Below are positions 35,601 to 49,700 of a stretch of DNA of 64,000 nt, in pieces. Both the position numbers and the translations under genes were made by a program. Where the stretch lies: NCBI GenBank assembly GCA_914767715.1, contig OU612070.1:14897501-14961500 (forward strand), in the 5' to 3' direction. The stretch is from Membranipora membranacea. Taxonomy: Eukaryota > Bryozoa > Gymnolaemata > Cheilostomatida > Membraniporidae. The notes below the pieces were generated by a model, which saw only the letters and a list, made by a program, of their open reading frames with translations, had not been told where the DNA came from and made no database searches. Within the stretch, counting starts at the first letter, position 1. Each line of letters begins with the position of its first letter.

Positions 35601-38600
35601 GTAGGTACCTTTTATTTTCTGACTGGGGGTTCTTCAGTTAAAATGAACAAGACTGTTTGATCCAAAATCCTTGCAATTGCTTCACTCCAAACTCTCGCGA
35701 ATTTGGTCTTTCAATCCAACAAATTCATTGAACAAGCAGATAGTGATTCTGGCAGATTTTATTTAAACTCATGAGCCTGGGCAATTAATATGGCTTGCAC
35801 ACTCATCGGTTATTCATGAATACACTGTAAGCAGCCGGTTGGTATGCTGAGAGAAGGACAGAATGATGTGTTTATTTGTTTGCTATTTTGTTGATCATTT
35901 TGAACCTTGAGATGTCACTAAAACAAATCACTACTCATTAAAAGACACTCTCTTGACCCTGAGAAATCTTAAAGATAACCGATCAAAAAAAGCTTTAATA
36001 GTAATAATTCAAAATGAACAGTTGTTCCAGAGCCATTGGTAGAGACTCGTGTCAAAATATGGTACAGTAATAGAGTTATTAATAGTAATAATATATATAT
36101 ATATTATTTTTATTAATCCTATGTGTACAGCTCTATATCAACTTTTATCCTATTTGCCTGCATTCCGAGCTGATCCTCTCAACCAATTACGTAATCAACT
36201 TTTAAGAGCAGGAGAAGCAACTCCTGTAGGTGAATTTGATAACATGTGGCCTATGTTAGCACTGCCATATTGCTTGTAATGGTGTAGTGTCATATCTTGT
36301 TTTATGATATGCAGGGCTAGACTTGTCACGGCCTAAGACCTTCGTTCAGCAGTATGTGGACAAACCTTTACTCATTGACGAGAGAAAGTTTGATATTGGA
36401 ATATACACAATTATCACCTCGATAAATCCACTGAGAATATACCGAGTCGATCATGAGTTCTTATTGAGGTAAGCAAACTTATACCGAAAAGGACACATTA
36501 ACATGGCATCCAATCCTCAAATTAGTTAGCAAGACTTTTCAAAACTCTTGATCAATTTTAGCTGCCCACAGTGTACTAAGTTCAAAATCAGCTATCTTTT
36601 AATTTAAAATTGTTAACCCGTGTAAAATTCATTGAGTAACCTCAAACATTTATTGGTAAGTAAGTTGATGTATGCAGTAAGTATAAAACTCTATGGGAAT
36701 TAATCTTTAAATTCATTTTGCAAGCAATAATAGATATGTCAGCTATATGGCTATGCGCATGAGTGAATGTCATCAATTCGGTCACACAAAATGCTATTTC
36801 ATTTTCCAGGTTTTGTCCAGTAAACTATTATCCCTTTGATGCTGAGAACAAGAATAAGTATGTTGTTGGTGATGACTACACACCAATATGGGAGATTCCC
36901 TCCCTCGATAAATACTACAGTCAGGGGTTCACGGCTAAGCAGTCATTCAATCAATACCTAGAGGATATTGGTAAGGATGGGGACTCGGTATTCGATGCAA
37001 TAGACAGCACAATAAAAGAGGTGTACATAAGTAAGCTATCCGCAATAAGGCAGAGCTTATCTCAATACAATAACAGGTAAGAATCATAACCATATCGGTA
37101 CTGATTGTTGGGATACAAATGGTGAGAATGTTTTATTTGAAATCTTCATGATGCATTTTAAATAAACAAAGAATTCAATTTTCACATGAACAATGGAATT
37201 TTCATCCATATTAATTCCTTTAATTGTAGTTCATGCCATGCACAATACATATCGCACCAACTGCATTTTGTTATATAAAAAAAAGAGATCACTTATGAGA
37301 AAGTTATAAATTTGTTCTAAAAAAGTTCTAGTTTTGTCCTGGGAAAGTTATAAACTTGTTCTGACAAATTCATAAATTTTTCTGAAATTGTTATAAATTT
37401 GTTGTGAGAGGATTCTGAAATTGTTATAAATTTGTTGTGAGAGGGTTATGAATTTGTTGTGAAATTGTTATGAGAGGGTTATGGATTTGTTCTGAAATTG
37501 TTATGAGAGGGTTATGGATTTGTTCTGAAATTGTTATAAATTTGTTGTGAGAGGGTTATAAATCTGTTCTGAAATTGTTATGAGAGGGTTATGGATTTGT
37601 TGTGAAATTGTTATGAGAGGGTTATGGATTTGTTGTGAAATTGTTATTAGAGGATTATGGATTTGTTCTGAAATTGTTATGAGAGGGTTATGAATTTGTT
37701 CTGAAATTGTTATGGGAAGGTTATAGATTTGTTCTGAAATTGTTATGAGAGGGTTATGGATTTGTTCTGAAATTGTTATGAGAGGGTTATGAATTTGTTC
37801 TGAAATTGTTATGAGAGGGTTATGGATTTGTTGTGAAATTGTTATGAGAGGGTTATGGATTTGTTTTGAAATTGTTATGAGAGGGTTATGGATTTGTGCT
37901 GAAATTGTTATGAGAGGGTTATGAATTTGTTCTGAAATTGTTATGAGAGGGTTATAGATTTGTTCTGAAATTGTTATGAGAGGGTTATGGATTTGTTCTG
38001 AAATTGTTATGAGAGGGTTATGAATTTGTTCTGAATTGTTATGAGAGGGTTATGGATTTGTTGTGAAATTGTTATGAGAGGGTTATGGTTTTGTTCTGAA
38101 ATTGTTATGAGAGGGTTATGGATTTGTGCTGAGATTGTTATAAATTTGTTGTGAGAGGGTTATGAATTTGTTGTGAAATTGTTATGAGAGGGTTATGGAT
38201 TTGTTCTGAAATTGTTGTGAGAGGGTTATGAATTTGTTGTGAAATTGTTGTGAGAGGGTTATGGATTTGTTCTGAAATTGTTATAAATTTGTTGTGAGAG
38301 GGTTATGAATTTGTTATGAAATTGTTATGAGAGGGTTATGGATTTGTTCTGAAATTGTTATAAATTTGTTGTGAGAGGGTTATGAATTTGTTATGAAATT
38401 GTTATGAGAGGGTTATGGATTTGTTGTGAAATTGTTATGAGAGGGTTATGGATTTGTTCTGAAATTGTTATCAGAGGGTTATAAATTTGTTGTGAAATTG
38501 TTATGAGAGTGTTATGAATTTGTTCTGAAATTGCTATAATTTTGTTGTGAGAGGGTTATAATTTGTTGTGAAAATGTTATAAATTTGTTGTGAATTTGCT

Positions 38601-40820
38601 ATAAATTTGTTCTGAAGTTGTTATAAATTTGTTATGAGAAAGTTATAAATTTGTTATGAGAGAGTTATGAATCTCTTCTAGAATTGTTGCAAATTTTTCA
38701 TGCGAAAGTTATAGGTTTGTTATGAGAGATTTATAAACTTGTACTGAAATGGTCATCAATTTATAGCGAGAGAGTAATATAATATATGCCTTAATTTTAT
38801 GAATACGTTATTGAAAGTTTTTAAACTATATGCACTACAGTCGATGTCACTATGAACTTGGCGTGAATATGTTTTATTGTTATCATTTATATTTATATTT
38901 ATATATATTATATATTTCCATTATTGTAGAAATTTCTTCGAGATGGTTAGATTTGATTTTGTGCTCGATGACGAAGCTAACATATACTTGATGGAGGTAA
39001 TTATGTGTGAAAAGTAAACAGATCCTAACATCGTATTTTCCAAGAAAAAAAAGCCACTCACGTAAATGTTATAAAAAACACTACATTTTATTTTAAAATA
39101 TTATCATCGCCCTTTGTTACACCCACTGATATATATTAATGGATCAGGGATTCTATCTGACTCTACGCAAGCGCAGGGCTATTTATCTATGATTATAGGA
39201 TTTTGATTTGGCTAAAAGCTGGTTTTCGAATGGTTGTTCCTGGAATGTAAAAAATTTGTAAATTAAATTTCGCTAATTTGGCTAGATTTAATAACTTACA
39301 CAAAGTTGTATACTAATAGAACTTCATCACAAATCTCCATAGTGTGTATTTGACCACTGGTCTCTGAATTCGTATCAGTGGTTGCGCCTATATTATTACA
39401 CCTATGTTACTAGCCTCTCTTGACTGGCTTTGTTGTTGTTTCACCCCCCCCCCCCCCCCAGAACAAAACTTGTCAAGACAGGCTACTATATAACATGTAT
39501 ACCACTGATATTACCCTTCACTTCTCTATATTTTTTAGGTCAACATGTCCCCCAATCTTAGCTCCGCCCACTTCACTCAGAACCAGCTCCTCTATGAGCA
39601 GGTGGTATATAACATATTCAATCTGATCGGAGCAGCAGGAAGTCTACATCACTTTAGTACCTTACAAGTCAAAGAGCAGGAAATGCTGGCCAGCTTTAAA
39701 GATCTTAGCGTTGATCCAGTACGCTGTCATAAACTATGCGAAGATGGGTGAGCTTCTTAAATGATATAAATGTATCTGCGGAAAGGACAAATCTCTACCG
39801 CAAACGTAAATGAGGCCCAAATTTAAATTTGAATGTGTTGAATTTGTGATCTCATTGCTTCATCAACATCAATTTTAGGCTTGAACAGTGTTGAACCAAT
39901 ATGAGTGTGATGCTGATTCTGGATTCTTGGCTCATGCAATAGACAACATTATCAGGACACATTTTCAATCTGAAGCTCTCCATTTCAGATGCTATTGAAG
40001 TAAGCATATGACTTCAAAGAGTTGTCATACCTTCGTAAGGAACCAGACAACTCCCTAGTAATTCGTGCATTCATCACATTATGACAGTTTTATTGGAATA
40101 CATTATGTCTTCGTTTTCGTTTCAGATGCAAACCGGAGATGTGTAGGCTTTGTTATAGCTGTATGACGACATCAGATAAAGAGACATATCAACAAGCCTA
40201 CCTTGAACATGTAAACAGATATAATACTAAACGGGTCATGCCTCAGCTATTGGTAAGTCATCATAAGGGGATCATTTTTGTATCTCAAAACATTTTGACA
40301 TTTGAGGCGGTACTTTTATAATACAGACCTTAGATAATAATGAATCAGGATTCGGGCATGAAGTGCATGAGGGCTTATTACCATCATCCAGTTCTCTGTG
40401 CTGATGTGATGTTAATGTCAATGTAAAAAAATCTAAACCTAAAGACTTCTGACCAAGTTCAAACAATAATATATGTACGCATTATAATCACTAACGCTTG
40501 TAACTGCTTTGACTGCAGTTCCCATCAATTGATCAATGATCAGTATTAAGCTCGTCATTTGATACAATGTGAAAGATTGACTGGTGTGTGACAATATAAT
40601 ATAAGTAAAAATAATATTAAATTTGATATCATTGTGAAACAACGAGTTGTCCCCTCTATGACATTGATGGGCAACTTCCAATTCACATTCTGGTTTATTA
40701 TTTCAGAATGCAGCACAACCAGATGTGTTGCCAGACTATTGGGATAAGTTATCCGATCAGGATAAGAGAATGCATCATTGGTTTGCTGGTAAATGTAAAT
40801 CTGATCAATCATGGTGTTAG
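32659..40820 (+). CDS. Tubulin-tyrosine ligase-like protein (TTLL15-like), membrane-anchored
   Basis: Exons: 32659-32892, 33816-33980, 34306-34425, 35525-35600, 36315-36468, 36810-37076, 38930-38996, 39539-39747, 40126-40252, 40707-40820; about 510 residues. A single hydrophobic segment (about residues 20-36, VPSLVLLITLIITSY) precedes a TTL catalytic domain. Domain landmarks are WDILWAHDYPFSDA, WPGSGYVTSKVNLATS, the ATP-binding MWVQKSNNHRGIKI, the FVQQYVDKPLLIDERKFDIG block, and FEMVRFDFVL..YLMEVNMSPNL, which holds the metal-binding E and N. TTL-family enzymes ligate Glu, Gly or Tyr to tubulin. The FDYPF/HDYPF motif and the Cys-rich C-terminus (CHKLCEDGCKPEMCRLCYSC) resemble the TTLL15 group of invertebrates, as I recall it. 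The substrate is not predictable. The start is chosen as the first ATG ahead of the membrane segment. ATTAAA at 41326 is a candidate poly(A) signal. Confidence 0.9.
34030..34137. mobile_element. Small fold-back element, copy A
   Basis: The ~108-bp imperfect palindrome starts gtttgacccagtttgcctgca and ends in the mirrored atcaaac. Its centre pairs ctctactagtca with gtgaccagtggag. A poly-C run has expanded within the ccccctct part of the left arm. It lies in intron 2 of the TTLL-like gene. Related copies are at 34886-34975, 35349-35451 and 51490-51607. Confidence 0.7.
34668..34745 (+). repeat. Dispersed repeat, copy 2
   Basis: Partner of 25874-25955, in intron 3 of the TTLL-like gene. The middle differs by substitutions and small indels while the two end blocks are conserved. 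Confidence 0.65.
34814..34864. repeat. Inverted repeat, tagcctgtcttgacaag arms
   Basis: Arms of 17 nt (one mismatch) flank a 17-nt loop. The same arm sequence recurs at 39411-39485 around a poly-C tract, so this is a small family of fold-back sequences within introns of this gene. Confidence 0.75.
34886..34975. mobile_element. Small fold-back element, copy B
   Basis: The ~90-bp copy starts gtttgatcctgca and ends with aaatgcaggcaaattagatc. It has no poly-C expansion. Its right arm is the best match to the left arm of the other copies. Confidence 0.65.
35349..35451. mobile_element. Small fold-back element, copy C
   Basis: The ~103-bp copy has the left arm tttgatccagtttgcctgc, the centre tccagtgatca and a poly-G run in the right arm at the position equivalent to the poly-C in copy A. 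It ends in accaaac like copy D. It lies just before exon 4 of the TTLL-like gene. Confidence 0.65.
35751..35985 (+). repeat. Dispersed repeat, copy 2
   Basis: Partner of 22085-22325, same orientation, in intron 4 of the TTLL-like gene. The block ttgttgatcattttgaacc is identical between copies. Confidence 0.75.
37300..38770 (+). repeat. 33-bp minisatellite, ~1.4 kb, about 40 units
   Basis: The consensus unit joins gttatgagagggttatgg and atttgttctgaaatt. Units vary by a few substitutions; a shorter variant (gttataaatttgttgtgagag) recurs and shifts the phase, especially near both ends where the array decays. The plus strand is very poor in C, about one per unit. The consensus unit is a multiple of three and lacks a stop in one frame, but common variants introduce TGA, so it is not coding. 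It fills most of the intron between exons 6 and 7 of the TTLL-like gene, which also ends in a TTTATA-rich tract (38885-38915). Confidence 0.95.
39411..39485. repeat. Inverted repeat around a poly-C tract
   Basis: Outer arms tagcctctcttgac and cttgtcaagacaggcta match the arms at 34814-34864. The interior holds a run of about 16 C. It lies just before exon 8 of the TTLL-like gene. Confidence 0.65.
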
Positions 40821-41339
40821 ACCAACAGATTACTTAATACTTCCTAGTCATTCCATTAAGAACAACATGTGTGTCATAATAAGACATGTTATATATACAT
40901 TCCCGCAATAATACCTCGTTTTTTGCTTACTTACTACGAGCCACTCAAATTATGTGAACAAATGAATTGTGATCGAGTCATTATTATAATTGCTGTATTT
41001 GTTTTTTTGCCCAACTAGTATTTTTATATTTTATCAAAGGATCATGTTTTGCCTCCAGAGGTTAACTTTCAAAGATCGTTTGACGATACAGTTACAGAAA
41101 TTGACTGACAACCTTACCATTCCTTAATACATGTAATGTCTTCACTTTATATGAACCCTTGGTGCTTTTATATTCATTCATGTCACTAGTTTTTGTTATC
41201 TTGCTTAACTTTTTAATGTATTTGCTCATATTTGTAAAGATCTGAGTTGTTCTTGCCCAACCATGTGGAGCTAGGTCTCAATTTTGCATGTTGTCTGACG
41301 TGTCTGTGATCATGATTTTTCATGCATTAAAGCAGTAGA

Positions 41340-42650
41340 TTTTTTGTATTCATGTGTAAAACTCCAATACATACAATACATAGATCGAAGTTTTAATTGC
41401 TGGTATCATAGTCATAGGAGGGTCGCTCTCATAGCGGGAACACTAAATATGATTCTATCTTTACTGCATATGCTCATGACGGCACCTGATTTGTTCGGAA
41501 AGTCCGCCTTCATCTCGACTACTACTGATTAAAAGGTTGATTAAAATCTGATGTCTTATCGCTCGCCCATCCCGAAGCATGGGCGGCGAAATTTTGTTGC
41601 ATTATTGGCGAGGCCGCAATATCTGCGCCAATTTGCTCTGTTTGCAGGCAGGTCGGAGCTCACCTGGGGGACCAACCAATCCCCAGTAGAAGATGGACTG
41701 CAGTGGGATTCGAACCCACGACCTTCAACACTTGCGTGTTGAAGTCCGGCGCTCTAACCAACTAACCACCACCTACTCCTGGGACTACTCTTATGTGCTT
41801 TACAATTACATTACACTCTCTCTCATGTGGGACATCAAAATTTCTTTGCGTAAACAAGGTATCTGAGGCATCTTGTTGGCTAGACCATATTTTGCAAATG
41901 ATGCAGCCCCTCAAACTTTTGTGAAGTTTGTAAAGCAGTGCTCACTGTGGCTGAGAAAATCTCAATTTAGTTTCTAATCTCTTGCTGCGCATGCTAGGTC
42001 ATATTATGGTCTAACACTTATAGGGTGCATTTTAGATTGTATCGCAATCTGAGGATGCCAACGAGGGATTCTTGGGTACCTCCTTTAGGCTTTTTAAAAT
42101 GTCGGCCTTCTACTAAACTTCTACTAGAACAAAAAATGCCACGGAGATGCTGAAAACATAACTTAAAATGCTCCTTAGATACATATCCACAATTACTTTA
42201 TTTCATGATGTAAATCAATATGAATTCATCCACGCAACATGTACAACACCTTAGCTTATGTGGTAGTATAGAAAAAAAACTATGTACACGTAATAAAAAT
42301 GATTAATTTGTTAATGTTGTTTTTCGGTGGCTTATTTACACACATGTATATCAGTGAAAAATTCGATCAAATGATTCTGAATTGATGAAAAGTTTTTTCT
42401 TTATAAACCCGACAAAAATTGAATATAATTTAGTTTGTCGGCATTCTATTAAACTGTCAGGGAAAGCAAGCATGCACTGCACTGTAGATTGGATTGGATT
42501 TTTGCCATTAAAGTGTTTGAAAAAATCCCCATATAATCTTATGAATTTTCATTAGTGTTCTTGGCTCCTAACCAAGGTACTTTACAATATGTAAGACCAG
42601 GAAAAAGCCTAATAAAATTATATTTCTGTGTAAATCAAAGTTTAATCCAT
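41340..42650. other. Convergent intergenic spacer with a SINE
   Basis: This lies between the 3' ends of the TTLL-like gene (+) and YY1 (-). It contains SINE copy 2; otherwise it is AT-rich with no visible gene. TTTATT at 42658-42663 (AATAAA on the minus strand) is a plausible YY1 poly(A) signal about 145 nt past the stop. Confidence 0.55.
41580..41779 (-). mobile_element. tRNA-derived SINE, copy 2
   Basis: Same family as copy 1. The B box GGTTCGAATCC-type sequence (gtgggttcgaatccc on the minus strand) is intact. The A box region is altered (taaccaact rather than the full consensus), so transcription competence is doubtful. The body shares the gtttgcaggcaggtcgga block with copy 1. Confidence 0.85.
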
Positions 42651-42806
42651 CATTCATTTTATTAATACAATAACCTATAAGTTGCATACCATATGATTAT
42701 GTATATAGAAACAACCATCATTGATGGATTAGGTTTCGGTTGCTGACACAGCATGAGATATAAAAATTATTGACAATAGTTAGACTAGTAGAGAGTAAGC
42801 TGATGT

Positions 42807-46556
<3,750 letters not shown>

Positions 46557-46791
46557 AATTTTTGTTTTTGACAGTTTCTCTATAGAAATGAGGTAGGAAA
46601 AGTCAATGAAAAGAAAAAAACAGCCAAACCAAAAGGCCGATACTTACACAGTATATACTGCGTTTAAATTTGATGCGAACCTATAGCTCGGATGATATGA
46701 ATGTCAAGGCTGACTCCAAATTCTCATTTTCAATTAATGTTTTGTGATATATTATACTTGGAGTTTCATGTTGTTTACATTGGATTCCAAC
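46557..46791. promoter_or_regulatory. Shared promoter region of YY1 (-) and CFAP36 (+)
   Basis: Only 235 bp separate the two start codons, so both transcripts must start in or near this interval unless 5' introns exist. It contains TTGTTTAC (46771-46778), a forkhead/FOXJ1-type motif 14 nt before the CFAP36 ATG, which would suit a ciliary gene. No clear X-box (RFX site) or TATA box is visible. Confidence 0.6.
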
Positions 46792-49700
46792 ATGGCCAGG
46801 AATAGGAGTGACTGGGTATATGATGAGCTGTTGAACTATGTGGGAAGTCCACTGTTCCAGGCGCCTGTTGTCACTTTTATGGAAGCAAACTGCTTAAGTA
46901 AGTATAAAAATTCTAACTTTCAAAGATACAAGCCAAAAGCTTGACTCACCCATAACCAGCTGTACAACAATTAACTTTGGTTTGAATGAGGATCATAACT
47001 AAGAAGATACTTTATCTGTGATGATCATTCAAATCAATAATGGTATGGATGGCACATACCTGAGCACATACCTGAGCTGGTATAGTTTCAACACCGAATT
47101 TTCATCGGGACTATGGAAACTTGGTTTCTCATAAATCCGTTAATCGTACCAGGTCAATAATCATTTATGCCAAATTGATAGTACTGGTTTTTTCCTACAA
47201 CCTATCAGGGGGCCTGAGGAAGTCACTAGTGTCTGGCAGTTTGTTCCACTCCTTGGCGGTCTTGATAAAGAACGAACGCTGGTGGTGTTGCGTGTTGGAG
47301 TGAGGTATCATATATTGGTACTGATGTCTGCGTTTTGGGGAATAGATAGATCTTGAAATCAATTTTGACAGATCTGATATTCATCTTGTTGTTTCTGGTC
47401 TGTGTATAACATTTATATTTATCTTTTCTCACTGGTTTCACCACCACCATGGTGCATTTATTTTGTTTGTCATTGAATTGATTTTGGCACACTAATTAAT
47501 CCATAAAATTGTCAGTTGAGTTAGTGCACTACGCTGTTTAGCTATGAATGATAACTCGCAAATTGTAGGTATGGTTCCGACAGGGACCGTCCAGCATGTA
47601 CATGTCTATGCCCTGATCAATATGTACTGCTTACTAAGTTAGGGCATACATGCATAGATCAGTCATTGGCAAGCTGAGCAATGTTTTGAATTTGACATAT
47701 TATACCTGGCAGTGTGTTTTTTCCAACCAATTAATGGCGAATGTTGTGCCGGATAATGAGCTCCTAGTCTCGATCAATGCATTGTAAGTGGAAGTGCAAC
47801 ATGTATTCATTAAGTCTTTGGCTGTTTCGATGAAACCGCTTCAAACTTATCGCTCCAACAATAACTAACAAGAAACCTAGAACCTGTGCCACTTTTCCTC
47901 TCTTTTCATGCATCATTTCATTCGTTCACTGGATAATAAATTAAAAAAATGTTGATTGATTGAAATGTGATCATTCCGGAGTCAAACCGCTGAGCATAAT
48001 TTCGCGCCTAAACCAGATTGCCTTCCTAATAAGACATATTATTAAGACGCTATAAGCAACCAAATCATGGGGAGTTTTGCACATGATAGGCCCCAAATGC
48101 TTGTTGTGCCTAATAGAATGTAGCGCCTCTATAAATTATCTCACTGAATCTTTATAGAGTTTATGCTTGTATTGATGCCACCAATGAACCAGAGTGAGGT
48201 AGTTATTGATGCCACCAAGCGGTTTCGAAACCATCAGAATCTCGTTCAAGCAACTGATGATTAAATGATTTAACCTAGATTGTTATTCAATCATGTTTTA
48301 TGCACAAAAATCCTGGAAGTTTTAATATTCATGTATAGACACGCTGTGTGCTGTGTTCATGAGGTCCCTGTATCAGAGGTGCCGGCTGATTATTTCTTCA
48401 GCACAAACTGTATTTAAATCAATAACCATCAATATTATGATGAATGAGTTGTTGCCGCGATGCTGGACTTTCACTTTGCTTTCAACTTAAATATTGACCG
48501 CTGTGTGACAATGCTATACATACATAATATGAATGTCTCTTGAGCCTTTCATCCTGTAACTTCCGACTATACACATGCACACATTCGCATACAGTGCACA
48601 GGTTTGACCATGCCCAAGAGAGTAATAATAAAAGAATGCGGTTATAACCTAACGGCCATAAGAAGTGAACCACATAAATTTCTTCTTCTATTTAATAGGC
48701 AAGTTGCAAAATTTCGTAGTTGTCTTTTCCCGAGACTTGAAGTTGGTGGCACGTGTTGTTGATCAGGTTTGACTTGGGAATTCAAGATACATATATGGAG
48801 TTTGTCTTTCAGCTGTAACATGGCATTTTCTTATTACTAGTTTGTGTGTTTACTGTAGCATTTTGTTATTAAAAAAATTCAGCAATTTCAAGTAATCAAT
48901 ATTATGTTGATTGCATGTCTGATATAGCCAGCTAGTTGTGTCAAACATGCAATTGTAAACATGCAACTTGTAAATTTCAAAAGTACAAACTGGCAACTCT
49001 CTTCTGATAATTACAACTGTCGCTCATTTATAACTGGTGATACTGATTTATGTGTGCAGAAGTTAGGGACATGTCATTTCATATGAATTATGGCATCTAT
49101 AAAGCTATATTATATCGGTTTCAGACCAGACGTGTGTCCTTCAGCTAAAAATCTCCAAGGTTTTTATATCCACATGCCAGTTAGCTTAAGCATACTGGAT
49201 GCTGTTTGGTCAATTTCTGCCACTGTAATCTCCATTAGACCCAAGATCCCTGGTACAACATAAACAATATTCTGAGTTGCACCCTCATTGCAGTAAGAAA
49301 GTCAATCCCTATTATTAATGAACATGACACAAGTCGTCATACCATATTATTTTAGGTGCAACGTAATGTGCTTCAGGGAAATGAAGCTGTCGTATCTCGT
49401 AGCTTTTCCCGCTCCCAATCAGACTTCGCAACCTTTTTACATATAAAATACAATTTCAACTTTAATAGATGGATTTGATGCACAACTTTTGTCCTGAATA
49501 TAAAATTCCCATAGGGTTCAATATCCACACTCAACTTTTAACTCACTATTCTCTGTTGCAGTTTTTGACCCAGCTCTAGATGACTGTAAAGAATACAGAG
49601 AGCTTCATGGTGCCTACTGTGCTCTGGTAAGAAACATGAAATTCACATGGCTTACTGTATTTGCTATCACTAAAGTGAAGACTGATTCATGGATACTAGA

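Noticed and set aside
37300-38770. CRISPR-like array of 33-bp repeats
   Set aside because: Units are contiguous with no unique spacers, lie in a eukaryotic intron and vary by point substitutions; this is a minisatellite.
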